A DNA stretch of 64,000 nt from Trissonchulus latispiculum (lineage: Eukaryota; Nematoda; Enoplea; Enoplida; Ironidae). Shown here piece by piece: positions 23,295 through 34,462 of this stretch. Position numbers and translations under genes: made by a program. Within the stretch, counting starts at the first letter, position 1; each line of letters opens with the position of its first letter. The notes beneath the pieces were generated by a model, which saw nothing but the letters and a program-made list of their open reading frames with translations, did not search any database and was not told where the DNA came from. The stretch is from assembly GCA_030248195.1 (NCBI GenBank), contig JASAND010023092.1:1-64000 (forward strand), in the 5' to 3' direction.

Positions 23295-24692
23295 GGGGGG
23301 GGCTACGAATTTCACTAAAAGTTCGATGTTGGAAAAGCTAGTTAGTATTTTGCCACATAATAGTATTAGGTTTAGTGTAAAATAGTTTAAAGTTTGAAAG
23401 AATTCCATGCAGCGTAGCGTCTTGTGGAGCCATCAGAAGTTGGTGTTATCGGTCAAAAGCTCGACATGACACGTACACAAACTTGGCCTCGCCCTGGTCG
23501 CTATGTGCAAGGCACCGCACGGTACCAAAATTTTCAGGAATTAGTTCTGACATATAGTGCTTTGATATCGTGTAAAATAATCTCTAGACATTGCCTACTT
23601 TTCTGTGCGATACGAGCAAAGAGCGAAAAATTGGGTGTTGTAGGTTTATACGGGTGCAGGTTAACTAACTTCTAATGAGCTGTGGTTTACCAAATGAGCC
23701 AAACTTTGCTGCAATTAATACTCCAAGTATCTGTCTTAACTTTGGTATAAATGACGTAATTTCGTTAATCCCTGCGTATGCAGTGCTGGATTGTATTATC
23801 GATATTGTCGCTGTTATTTGGTGCCATTTCGATGATGCGAGCCAATTACTCCAAACTACAGTGGCAGAATCGGCTGAAACTTTGCACATTACAGGCCAGT
23901 GAGTGTACCAAGATGTGCCGAAAGCTATGTCACTAAACCTCGCTCCAATGTTTAGAAATGCTAGATTGATTTCTCAAAGTATGGATGGCGATCGCTCCAA
24001 AAAGCTCTAAGACAGTTGTAAGCGCATACTGAACGAAGGAAGCGTCATATCAAAAAACGGATTTAATATTCGGATTCAGCAGGTCAAATAACCCCTATAA
24101 GCACCTTTTCGGCAAAATCGGAGACAAAAAATTTTTCGACCCCATTTTTACTGCGCTTAGCTAGCTTTTCAGGCCTAAAAATTAGGGTTATTTCTTAACA
24201 AAAAGTTTGCTAGCACACAAACCAGAAAATCAAAACCCTTGAAACTCACAGACAGTTTGCCCCTAATAGAGCCTAATATTTGGTAAAAAGCTGGGGTAGG
24301 CTAGGGGCTGTCAATTTTATTAGATCGAAAACGGCGCACGGTCACATCGCAACTTTTTGCCAAATTTCAAACTTTCAGCTGTTATAGCTGAAGAAGGAAG
24401 CAACGCTCGAAAACCGGAATACTTTTAATATTTAGCACTAGTAACAGTTAACATCTATGGCTGAAAGTTTCAGAATTGGTCAAACCGTTAATCCACCAGA
24501 GCTGAAAAAACCTTTTTGAAAAATCCCATTTTTCGAACTAAAATTTGTACTTTGGCGTCCTGCCAAAAACGGTGTATATGAGATATATTGTTGCCCACCC
24601 TAAACTTTTTTAATTTGATATGTTGGCTAACGTTAGGGGGGGGAAGTAGGTCTCTCCGACAATGTCGTGCCAACCCGTTCGTAGCCCCCCCC
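23295..24692. mobile_element. TTAA-flanked non-autonomous transposon with poly-G ends
   Basis: The ends are G9-CTACGAA and TTCGTAG-C8, with TTAA immediately outside on both sides (23291-23294 and 24693-24696). TTAA targets are typical of the piggyBac superfamily, but no transposase is present to confirm this. Much of its interior (from about 23570 to the right end) is duplicated at about 27836-30335, where the copy carries a further insertion. A 75-codon frame from 23675 is open in both copies, but the changes between them do not look selected. Confidence 0.75.
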
Positions 24693-24936
24693 TTAACGGG
24701 CCAGGTTGGGGGCACACATTTTTAATTAATAATATTTAAGCACTGAAATTAACATATTAATAATAGAGATAGCCTAACAAGAAAACCGGGGCAAAACCCG
24801 TTTACCGGTGCAATTGCAGCAAACGCAACCGGCGCACGGACCCAGAAGCCAACCCTGCTACTACATACGCGAAACGCCTTAAGTCAACGGGCCGATCGGG
24901 TGTCTCTACTCTATGTCCTCTGCTTCTGTTTTTCAG

Positions 24937-25177
24937 GATTGTCTATTTATGTGCATATATTCTGAAAATGTTCAGAGACAGCCATACGGTTGGTGTGCGA
25001 TCGGCATTCCAGACATGTCTGACTGCGAATCCAGTCAATTTTTCCAGTCGATTTGAATGTTTGCGTCTAGACAAGATTTTGTGTTTCCAAGAGGTAAATG
25101 CATTTTCTGAATACCAATTTTTGCCGCAGCTGGTATGTCCCACCTACTCCAGGGCATACCAAAGTCTCCTTGAATAG
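24937..25177 (+). CDS. Possible terminal exon of an unidentified gene
   Basis: A strong acceptor (CTGCTTCTGTTTTTCAG) is followed by an open frame entered in phase 1 that runs to TAG at 25175-25177. The peptide includes KMFRDSHTVGVRSAFQTC and NPVNFSSRFECLRLDKIL. I do not recognise a family. An internal 36-nt piece (25094-25129) has GT and AG ends and a length divisible by three, but it is most simply read through. No partner exon was found, so this could be a chance frame. Confidence 0.22.
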
Positions 25178-25654
25178 CATAAAAGCCGCGACTGAGAGAG
25201 AGAAAGAAAGAGAGTCTTTGTCATTGCTCTACAATTACTCTTTTCCCCACAGCCTGCGCTTTACGGGTTTTGGGGAGGGGATAACCCTTAATACCCCTGA
25301 AAACGTTTTATGAATTTTTCAACCTCACAGGCAAAGTGCGTTCGGGAATGAGGTCGGTATTAGTACAATGAGAAATTCTAGCTACCCAATGATCCTAGTT
25401 TCCAGAATTTTGGAACAGTCTCGGGCTCGGCCTTGCGATATGCAAAAGTGCTTAGTTTTCTGTGAACCTATGCTGTCATGCTGCGTTTCTGCAGGAGTAC
25501 AATGGGATAGCTTGTGGTCACGGTGTGTGTACACATTTGCAGTCTAAATCTCCATGTTTTCTTGTCGAAATCACAAACTTTGTATACATTACTGTTTCGA
25601 GCTTTAAAATGCAAGTACCTGGGCGCAAATAGTTCGACCAAAGGTAGATCATAG

Positions 25655-26010
25655 ACAAGAATATGCCTCTGGGCACGTTCTCTATTATCAGAGCAAAAAC
25701 CATGCGCTGATCATGGACAGTTGACTCCTCCCCCTCCCCAGCAAATCCCCTCAAATCACTCATCACTTCAAAGAAATTAGCACTCTATGCATACTGGCTG
25801 ATGCTCGAAGCAGACACGAATTAAACAAACACACTGCTTGTGTTTTCGAGCTTAATCACGTAAACATAGAGCGAGTGAGCGTATTCCCGCTTCGACCAGG
25901 TACTGATTCGCGAGAATAAGGGTCAGAGTCTGATTTGCGGGAAAGGTGGTCAGCCGTTATCGATACAGAGGCCATGGTTTAGTGGCATACTCTTAGTATA
26001 TATTACTGTG
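25655..26010. repeat. Eroded CAAGAG-family MITE, longer form
   Basis: Contains TCAGAGCAAAAACCATGC, CATCACTTCAAAGAAATTAG, ACACTGCTTGTGTTTTCGAG and AGCGAGTGAGCG in the same order as the complete copy at 39932-40278, then GTGGCATACTCTTAGTATAT at the right end. The left terminus has lost part of its inverted repeat. Confidence 0.65.
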
Positions 26011-26379
26011 TGGGCAACTACTTTTGCAAACCAGTTATTTGCCGAACTACTGGTTTTGACGAAGCGGTTGCTACTCACAAAGCATTAATGTAACTTAAAA
26101 TTGCTATTTCTAGAAAAACGCTGCTGATTTTAGTGCTCTTGTTGACCTGCAATTATTAACCAGTGCGAATGGCGTTTCTTCAAATCTGCCGACAACGTTT
26201 GCTGCAGTTCCTGGTCGCATACTGCGTCTGCGAATTTTTTCTTGTTCTTGGTAATGTTTACAGTGAAGTATATTTTAGACAGAACACCGTTTAAAATGGC
26301 ATTAGAAGTGCACATTCAGTATTGATCCTTTTGTTTCCTAGCGTCCTTCAAAGTTGAGCTAGGTATGTGCTAAACTTAA

Positions 26380-27391
26380 GGTGCTGGTATCGTTTTGTGC
26401 AGTGCTTTTGTGGGTATTTTTTGAAACGCCATAACTTTCGCACTTTTGTGAGTTGGAAAGAGCTTTATACATCATTTTAAAGCTTATAATCTGTAGATGC
26501 TCATGAGACATGAGAGTACGAAACTAGTAAAACTCCGCGAAAAATAGCGAAAATTTTCTGACTTACTGACATCTGACAGGCTGAATATAGACCAAACATT
26601 TTTGAACATCGATTTCTCAAAACTGTGGAATCGGCCAAAATTTTTTCTTGTGCTGTCCTATAAAGGACATGTGGGCCGAGGGATATTTTTTTGGATTTGG
26701 CTCAGCAGGTCTTAACGCTCAAGAAAATCCATTAAATGTGCGGTGACACGATATTTCGCAACTTTGCATTGAGTTTTTTCGCAACTGGAGATGTTTTAGC
26801 TCAAACCAAGAAAAATGTCCCTCCGCAATAGTGCGAATTCTCATCCTGCCAAAAATCACGCGAATCCATTGGGTAGTTTTTGAGAAATCGATGTTCAAAA
26901 CAAAATAATCGCAGTTTTGCCAAAATGGTTTTTCGGCCAAATCTCTAGCTTAGAGCAACAAACTCCGGCTAATAGGCATTGATAAAATGTTTAGAGTGTG
27001 TATCGATCGAGTATAAATTAACCAAAATTGTCCGTACGATTTGGCAGTAATTTTGAAAAAAACTGATTTTCTCGAAAACGGCCATTTTTGGACCCCAAAA
27101 ATCGTTTTTTGCTTATACTGACTTAACGACAAGAGATAGCTCAAAAGTTGTAAAAGCAAAAATGTACATTTTTGTGTCCTCTTTCCAGCCATACCAACCA
27201 ATCTGGTGTCTCGACTATGTGCTGAGAGAATAATGGCAAAAACCAAAAATTTCCTATCTTTGCACCTAAAAGTGCGGGACTGGTCCCAGAATGTTAAAGA
27301 GCACCGAAATTGTATATTGGGAAAGTTTCATCCACTTTCATAAAGAATTAAAGCCTATAGGGTCAAATTTACACAAAACGATACCAGCACC
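26380..27391. mobile_element. TTAA-flanked element, GGTGCTGG family, copy A
   Basis: The ends are GGTGCTGGTATCGTTTTGTG and CACAAAACGATACCAGCACC, a 20-bp perfect terminal inverted repeat, with TTAA on both sides (26376-26379, 27392-27395). It is about 94-98% alike by eye to copy B (34755-35763, opposite orientation) and more distantly to the insertion at 40546-41987. The similarity between A and B continues about 280 bp past one end (to about 27678 here), so the mobile or duplicated unit may be larger than the terminal repeats suggest. No transposase frame. Confidence 0.78.
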
Positions 27392-27395
27392 TTAA

Positions 27396-27678
27396 GCATA
27401 GTAAAAGAGAAAGTTACATAGAACAGCGTGTGGCCAAAAAAGCTCAGCCGTATAAATAGATACGTAGTTCTACCACTACGCACATTTTGTGACGCCTTTT
27501 TTTTAGCTTTGAAAAATACTTGCAGCACATTTCAGCACTGGCTCCACGCTTATTCAAGATACAGAAATGGCATTTTATAATTGCACTCAACCCACACAAA
27601 CAGTTTTATGAAAGAAGTAGCAATTTTTCAACAACAAAACAGGGCTCATAAGGGTTGCTGTAACAAGTGTATACCGTG
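27396..27678. repeat. Shared flank of copies A and B
   Basis: This segment (GCATAGTAAAAGAG to CAAGTGTATACCGTGCC) is present as the inverted flank of copy B at about 34463-34746. Its outer end, GGCACGGTATACACTTG read inward, loosely resembles the GGTGCTGGTATCG terminus, so A plus this flank may be one composite element of about 1.3 kb. Confidence 0.6.
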
Positions 27679-27835
27679 CCAAAATTGCCATTTTTCACAA
27701 TTTCATTATCCTATTGTTAATCGCTAACGCGTTCGCTCGATAATCACAAGAAGTAGGCCCCAAAAGGGGCAGTATTCCTTTATAGACATTTTCTTTATTC
27801 AAATGCAAATTTGTATTTGTAGGAAGCTCCAGGTG

Positions 27836-30335
27836 TAAAATAATCCTTAGATCAATGTATGCTTTTCTGTGAGATACAATCAACGTGCGAAATATTGGGT
27901 GTTGTAGGTCTATACGGGTGGAGGTTAACTAAAGTCTAATGAGCTGTGGTTTACCAAATGAACCCAACTTTGCTCCAATTAATACTCCAAGTGTCTGTCT
28001 TAACTTATGTAAAAATGACGTGATTTCGTTAATCCCTGCGTTCGCAGTGCTAGATTACATTATCGATATTGTCGCTGTAATTTGGTGCCATTTCGAAGAT
28101 GTGAGCCAATTACTCCAAATTACTGTGGCAGAATCGGCTGAAACTTTGCGCATTACAGGCCAGTGAGTGTACCAAGATATGCAGAAAGCTAGGTCACTAA
28201 ACCTCGCTGCAGTGTTTAGAAATGCAAGACTGATTTCTCGAAGGAAGGATGGCTATCGCTCCAAAAAGCTCTAAGACAGTTGTAAGCGCATACTGAACGA
28301 AGGAAGTGTCATATCGAAAAACGGATTTCATATTCGGATTCAGCAGGTCAAATAACCCCTATAATAACCACCTTTTCAGCGAAATCGGAGACAAAAAATT
28401 CTTTGACCCCATTTTTACTGCGCTTAGCTAGCTTTTCAGGCCTAAAAATAAGGGTTATTTCTTAACAAAAAGTTTGCTAGCACACTAACCAGAAAATCAA
28501 AACCCTTGAAACTCACAGACAGTTTGCCCCTAATAGAGCCTAATATTTGGTAAAAAGCTGGGGTAGGCTAGGGGCTGTCAATTTTATTAGATCGAAAACG
28601 GCGCACGGTCACATCGCAACTTTTCGCCAAATTTCAAACTTTGAGCTGTTATAGCTGAAGAAGGAAGCAACGCTCGAAAGCCGGAATACTTTTAGTATTT
28701 AGCACTAGTAACAGATAACATTTATGGCTGAAAGTTTCAGAATTGGTCAAACCGTTAATCCGCCAGAGCTGAAAACACCTTTTTGAAAAATCCCATTTTT
28801 CCCACCAAAATTTGTACTTTGGCATCCTGCCAAAAACGGTGTAGGGTAAAACGGGGTAATAAGGAACACCTGATAATAAGGGACAATGTTGCGGTTTTTT
28901 CGAATGTCACTTCGCATTAGAAAAACAATCCTTTTGGACAATACAGCAAACGAAAACCCTGTTTCTCCTCTATCGAATGACGTCTCGATCATGTAATAGA
29001 TGTTATCCAAGCAAAAGATATTAAGAATTATTTGGAAGTACTCGTTTTCTGTATTTTCAATTCGTCCTACTTTTTCAAATTTCAAAGATTTTAAATTGAG
29101 CTACCATACTCAATTTTCTTATTTGGACAGCAAGGTTTACATCGTTAGAACGAGCAAAATGTGGCGAATATTGTAGCGTCGTTCTTTTTAAAGAATTTGG
29201 TCGTTTCCAAGATTTTTGGCCTGTTTTGCAAGATACACTTTTCCAGCTAATAAGGGACAGCTATTTCGGCTATTAAGGGACGTTGGGGGGACAAATAGGG
29301 ACAATTCAGGGTATTAAGGGACACCGTGGAGTTGTACATTTTTGGTGCCATTAGGTACTATTTAGGATGCCGAACATTTTTCCTTCTTGGACCACCTGTC
29401 GAAAATTCTTCTAGCTCTCCGTACTGCCATTTTAAAATCTTAAGATCAAAGAAACTTGCCGCATATATGTTATTCTGCTCCATATTTGAGCTTACGTCAA
29501 AACACAGATCTGAATACCAAATAATTTTTAGCTAATGTCAGATGAATGACTGTGATGCAACCAAAATTCGTGATTAATTCCCAATTCGAGTAAAACTCTT
29601 AAAAGCGGTAGAACTCTTTGATCTTCAAACTTTAAAACTGCTATAGTAAACGCAGGAAGCATTTTCAATAAATGGTGCAATGATAAAAAATGTTCAGCAT
29701 CATAGACTCTATCAAGAAAAAGATTTTTTACAAAATTTTAAAATTTTAAAAAAATTTAAAATTTAAAATTTTTTGAATTTTTGAAAATCTTGAGGCTTAA
29801 ATAGCATTAAATTCAAAGTCTTGAGGTATTTAGACCTATTTTGAAATTATTCAAATTTTGATTATTTAGCTGGAGTGTTAGTGGGCTAAACAGTAGGGCC
29901 AATTTACACACAAATCATATGCTGTCCCTTAATATCCAGGCCTGTCCCTTAATATCCCTGATTATGTCCCTTAAAACCCGGTTTTCGAAAAAATGGCAAT
30001 CTTTTCCAATTTTATTAACATATTCCAAAATTCTTTCACCTGAGCAAAATAAACACTATAGCAAAAAATTCAGAACAAACAAAGCTTCAATTTGATACAT
30101 AAATCATAAAATTTGGTTGCGTATTGAACCAGATAGAAAGGTTTAATCTTTCATCTTAGTGAAATCTTCGGAAATGCAAAACGTTTTTGTCCCTTATTAC
30201 CCCGTTTTACCCTATATGAGATATATTGTTGCCCACCCTAAACTTTTTTACTTTGATATATATGTTGGCTAACGTTGGGAGGAAAAGTAGCTCTTTCCGA
30301 CGATGTCGTGCCAACCCCTTCGTAGCCCCCCCTTA
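27836..30335. repeat. Second copy of the 23.5-24.7 kb repeat, interrupted by an insertion
   Basis: From about 27836 the sequence follows 23570-24690 closely, ending TTCGTAGCCCCCCC at about 30335. The left end with its poly-G terminus is absent. The copy is split at 28843/30213 by a 1369-bp element, so the other copy serves as the empty site. Confidence 0.85.
28844..30212. mobile_element. TA-flanked non-autonomous DNA transposon
   Basis: The ends are GGGTAAAACGGGGTAATAAG and CTTATTACCCCGTTTTACCC. Flanking TA dinucleotides (28842-28843 and 30213-30214) correspond to a single TA in the uninterrupted paralogue near 24575, which proves insertion with TA duplication, as in Tc1/mariner-type elements. 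Inside each end the word AAGGGACA is repeated several times, pointing inward on the left (about 28873, 29250-29320) and in the opposite sense on the right (29925-29985, 30189), suggesting subterminal protein-binding sites. No transposase frame was recognised. Confidence 0.88.
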
Positions 30336-30344
30336 TGTCGTTTA

Positions 30345-30665
30345 AGCCCCGTAAATCTACGGAGCTTAAAATAACTGATTTTGAACTGCATTTAAGTGGT
30401 CTACTTAAACTACTTAATCTAAGTAGTTTTTATGAAAGCAGTTCTACTTAAACGGCTTAAAGTTTAAGTCGCTGAAAGTTAAAGTAGACTTGTATTTGTG
30501 AAACGCCACTTTACTTAAAGTTTAAGTAGCTGGCTCTTTGTGAAATGGGTTCTACTTGAACGACTTAAGTTAAGTCGTTTAAGTCGTTTAAGCCGTTTAA
30601 GTAGAAGTTGGTTTCACAAAAACCACTTCGTTTAAGTTAAGCCGTTTAAGTAGTTTTTGTGAATC
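30345..30665. repeat. Degenerate TTTAAGT-type simple repeat
   Basis: The stretch is a loose series of TTTAAGTAG, TTTAAGTCG and complementary CTACTTAAA words, so that many short internal hairpins are possible. No gene is present. Confidence 0.6.
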
Positions 30666-30686
30666 GACCCCAAGAGTTAATGATAC

Positions 30687-31176
30687 CAAGAGCACATAAT
30701 ATAAGAGTATGAAACGCTTATACTAGCATGTACAAATCATGCTAGGTATGCTCGGTTCATTAACTCGGGACCCCCCCCCGTAACTTCCGGGGGGGTCCCA
30801 CTTTGCACTAATTACACGCTTTCATATAAGCGTGTGTCTGCTCGCTGATTGGCACGTGCAACAATTTTTATATCATTGGAAAGAGCACAAAAAATGCTAG
30901 GAAAGTTGTCGAATTAGTTTTTTGATTGTACTAACCTAATTAAAGTTATAATTAATTAATTAAAAATAACTAATAAATTACCTACAGTAAGCCTCAGGCT
31001 AGTGGGCCAATCAGCGAGCAGACACACGCTTATATGAAAGCGTGTAATTAGTGCAAAGTGGGACCCCCCCCCGGAAGTTACCGGGGGGGGGGGTCCCGAG
31101 TTAATGAACCGAGCATATCTAGCATGATTTGTACATGCTAGTGTAAGAGTTTCATACTCTTTATTATGTACTCTTG
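30687..31176. mobile_element. Foldback MITE of the CAAGAG family, 490 bp
   Basis: The ends are CAAGAGCACATAATATAAGA and TCTTTATTATGTACTCTTG. Arms of about 165-190 bp (30687-30853, 31003-31176) include C9/G7 and C9/G11 tracts and the word ACACGCTTTCATATAAGCGTG, itself a hairpin. The centre is about 150 bp of AT-rich DNA. No target duplication was certain. Confidence 0.8.
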
Positions 31177-31180
31177 ATAA

Positions 31181-31815
31181 TACCAAGAGTAAGACACTCA
31201 GCTCTTCCGAATAGAATAAGCTTGCAAGATGCTTTAAACATTAAGGCCGAAATCTCGGGTGGGGGCTTATCAGCATGTAAACATACAACGCTGACATTTT
31301 TTAAATATGGGCGTTTTATACAAATTAAATACTATAACTTGAGCTAGGCAAATTGTACATACAGCATTAATTGTTATATCATTATGTTGCGTAGAACGAG
31401 ATCTTTTTAACGATGTAAAAATTATATAGTTTGGTTTAGGTAATCTATTACAAAACCGGCAATAAAGCATCCTTGCCAAGAAAATTCTGAGAATTTCATC
31501 ATTTCTTAGAAATGCCTTACGTTGTTGCTGAATTTATGAGGGATTGCCTAAACCGAACTATATAATTTTTATATCGTTAAAAAGATCTCGTTCTACACAA
31601 AATAATGATATAAAAATTATTGCTGTCCTATTTTTCTAGCTCAATTTATAGTATTTAATTTGTCGAAAACTCCCATAATTAAGCAATGTCAGCGTTGTAT
31701 GCTTACACACTGAGAAGCCCCGCCCCCGAGATTTCGGCCTTAATGTTACGAGCATCCTGCAAGCTTATACTATTAGCAAGAGTATTAGGAAGAGCTGAGT
31801 GTCTTACTTTGGTAT
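31181..31815. mobile_element. Foldback element directly upstream of the beta-prism-like gene
   Basis: The left arm (about 31181-31445) and right arm (about 31545-31815) are inverted copies beginning TACCAAGAGTAAGACACTCA and ending TGAGTGTCTTACTTTGGTA. The centre is about 100 bp. The right end is 40 bp before the acceptor of the next gene's exon, so it lies in the intron or promoter-proximal DNA of that gene. Confidence 0.8.
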
Positions 31816-31855
31816 TATAAACTCTTGGTGAAACTTATGATTTGTCTTTATTTAG

Positions 31856-32943
31856 GAACAGAGAAGGTGTTAGAGGTAAGAAGCTATTATAAAGCAGATC
31901 CACCTAACAAGGAACTTAGATGCTATCCAGGGGAGGGGCAAGTAAATGCAATCTATGTCGGATGGGGGACCAATATGGATGAAATTGGCATCCGATGCAA
32001 CAAGGCTGGTGCTTTCAAGTGGTATTATGGAATAAAAGGAGACGAACCTGATCATACGGGCGAGTAAGACTTTTCAGACTATCACATGCGAGACGTCTCT
32101 TTTCTCTACTAAATGACTGCTCAACTTACACACTAAGTATAACACCTTGCATCCCAGCTGACCTGACGCGTCCAGTAGGTTTATGTTCAAGCTATACTGG
32201 TGGGTGCTGTCCTTGATACGAGAAAAGGAAAGTCCCACTCCAATAATTTGGGCAGCCGGGCTGTGGCCGGGCCGCTGCTTTTAGGGGGCCGTCCACTACC
32301 GTTCTCCGAGGTAGTGTTCACCACCGACCCCTCTGTCCCAAGCCAAACACATGCATGTTCCTGATGAATATTATAATGTAGTGATTCTTTCACAGTGCTA
32401 TACACTAGATACGATGCAACTTTGCGTTGTTTTCAACCCCGTGCAAATGAGTGACTCCAACACTTTATTGAAGACTATCTCAGTTAACCAATTTTTCCAG
32501 TGGCACATCAAGCAAATTTAGACATGATCTGTAGGATTCCAAATAGACAGGAGAAGGAATGGACTTTGCGATGTATATCAAAATATTTGGTTTTTCTGCC
32601 CGACACGACCTTTTCTGTTCAATAAATCGGGAGTTTCTCAATAAAGCAATGAGCAAAAGCTTTTTCGAATTGCAGACTTCACTGTAAAAGTGAACACAAT
32701 GTGATTGGAGTACAACTCTCAGGATATGGAAGAGATTGGTATGCCATATCACTAATCTGTTCCCATTGGGATAATAAGACAATAGTAAGCCAAACCAGTT
32801 TCATGGGCAATCATGATGATCCTTACGAAAAGGAAAAGGACAAAGTGATATGTCCGGATGGGTATCGCGTCATCGGAATGCAAGGCGAAGCGGGATATAC
32901 CACTATGGATCAGCTCTATATAATTTGTTCGGACAAATATTGA
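31856..32943 (+). CDS. Small cysteine-containing protein with three similar blocks (VMO-I/jacalin-like beta-prism pattern), 5' exon missing
   Basis: Two exons, 31856-32063 and 32676-32943, are joined by a GT-AG intron in matching phase and encode about 158 residues ending at TGA. An AATAAA lies at 32984-32989, 41 nt after the stop. Three blocks share one pattern: CYPGEGQVNAIYVGWG with MDEIGIRCN; CKSEHNVIGVQLSGYG with WYAISLICS; CPDGYRVIGMQGEAGY with MDQLYIICS. A threefold unit ending in a hydrophobic strand plus Cys is the layout of the beta-prism folds of vitelline membrane outer layer protein I and jacalin-like lectins; that assignment is inference. A signal peptide would be expected on an upstream exon, which must end in phase 1 and was not found. 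The unspliced intron includes a GC-rich repeat at about 32150-32340. Confidence 0.62.
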
Positions 32944-32983
32944 GTCTTCAATAGGACAAGCCAGCTGAGCTAATGCACTGAAA

Positions 32984-32989
32984 AATAAA
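32984..32989 (+). promoter_or_regulatory. Candidate poly(A) signal
   Basis: AATAAA 41 nt after the stop codon of the beta-prism-like gene. Confidence 0.6.
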
Positions 32990-33269
32990 TCATTAAATTA
33001 ACTGTAACGACAAGCTTGTAAATTAAAGACATGGTTTGGATTTCACTTCAACTCAGTGCAGCAATGATTATGTTTGTTAGTCCAAGGAATTCGCTAAAAC
33101 ACTGCTGGCAGCTATATATTGACTCCAAATCCAAGTTTCAACTTATCCGTATAGTGTTAAATAGGAGTTTGAAATGTCTCTGTATTAAAGTTGAGCAGCA
33201 CAAGTAGGATTATTTTTGGCTCGGAGCCAGAAAAACGGCCAGCTCAGTAGTAAGGGGTGCTAAAATGGT

Positions 33270-33475
33270 GTAGAATTAGGGGGGGGGGGGTTATGAGGTG
33301 GTGGATCCCTTTGTGAGGTGGTATGTGGACCCCTTTTGGGAGGGGGGTTTTGGGGTTGTGGACCCCTTTTTGGGAGGAGGTATGTGCCTTTTTGGGAGGG
33401 GGTATGTGGACCCCCTTTCTGAGGTGGTATGTGAACCCCCTTTTTTAGGGGTATGTGGACCCTATGGACCCATGT
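33270..33475. repeat. G-rich imperfect tandem repeat
   Basis: A 25-35 bp unit with TATGTGGACCCC and TTTTGGGAGGGGG recurs about six times. The proline-rich reading frames seen on the minus strand are produced by this repeat and are not evidence of a gene. Confidence 0.7.
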
Positions 33476-34025
33476 CCGAAACCGCGGTCGACCAAAGGTC
33501 AAATTTCAAACTTGTCCATTTTCGTCCGGAAAACTGTATCTAGGGGGTTTTCGGGGTCCGGGATTTCAAAAATGACCTTAGTTTTGTTCTATTTTGTAAC
33601 CTCCATGCTGTAAGGGACCCATAACCGGAACCATGGTCGACCAAAGGTCAAATTTGAAAATTGAACATTTTCTTTGGAAAAACTTTGTCTAGGGGTAACT
33701 TGCTGTCGTAGATTTCAAAAATGAGCTTAGATTTTTGCTAGGATCAAAGATCCGTGCTGTGTTGCGTGCTGTACATGTCCGGTCGACCCAAGGTCAAATT
33801 TAAAAGTTGATCAATTTCGCCCGGAAAACTTTATCTAGGGGTAACTTTGGGTGGTAGAAACCAAAAATGACCTTTGTTTTGGACTAGAATCAAAGCTCCG
33901 TGCTGCTTTGCGTGCTGTACATGTCCGGTCGACCCAAGATCAAATTCCAACCTTGTCCAATTTCGTCCGGAAAACTTTATCTAGTGTGTTATCGTAGTCG
34001 TAGAATCTAAAAATGGCATCAGAAT
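33476..34025. repeat. Tandem repeat, about 147-bp unit, nearly four copies
   Basis: The word GGTCGACC(A/C)AAGGTCAAAT begins successive units at about 33486, 33635, 33781 and 33926. Each continues with TCCGGAAAACT(G/T)TATCTAGG-like text. Similarity between units is moderate. Confidence 0.75.
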
Positions 34026-34134
34026 GTGGCTCCTGTGAATGACCAGTGGTCAAATATGTGTTGGAGCATTTTTGTGGTTACAACTGTGAAGCGACTGCTA
34101 GAATTGCCCATAGCGGCGGATGTCTTTTATTTGA

Positions 34135-34345
34135 CAAAAACACTACACAACAAACACACTGTACAACGAAAGTATTGAACAACACTGCACAACAAACACA
34201 CTGCACAATAAACACACTGCACAACAAAAGACTGTACAATAAAACCCTAGACAACAAACATGATGTACAGCAAAACTACTGTAGAACAGACGCCCTACAC
34301 AAACAAAACTACTTACTGTAACTGAACTGCACAACGAAACTAATG
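34135..34345. repeat. Degenerate 16-18 bp repeat
   Basis: ACAACAAACACACTGCAC and variants (ACAATAAACACACTGCAC, ACAACAAAAGACTGTAC) recur around ten times. It contains no gene. Confidence 0.75.
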
Positions 34346-34462
34346 TAACATCAAAACGCTGATAAAACCAATAATAAAGTCAAATCACTGATTGCAGTTC
34401 AAAAATTCTCGAATTAGCTGAGCAGCTTTGTGTTCGGAGCAATGTCGTCGGTATCGCACGGA

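Larger units (their letters stand above)
24697..26375. other. Intergenic stretch with one exon-like island and a MITE remnant
   Basis: Apart from the possible terminal exon at 24937-25177 and the eroded CAAGAG-family MITE at 25655-26010, nothing was recognised. A purine-rich (GA) tract is at about 25192-25215. Confidence 0.4.

Noticed and set aside
23675..23902. 75-codon open frame conserved in both copies of the 23.6/27.9 kb repeat
   Set aside because: About two thirds of the nucleotide differences between the copies change the amino acid and no family is recognisable, so the shared openness is better explained by recent duplication than by selection on a protein.
34135..34345. Regularly spaced repeats resembling an array
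   Set aside because: Units of 16-18 bp follow one another without unique spacers, so it is a degenerate tandem repeat and not a CRISPR array.
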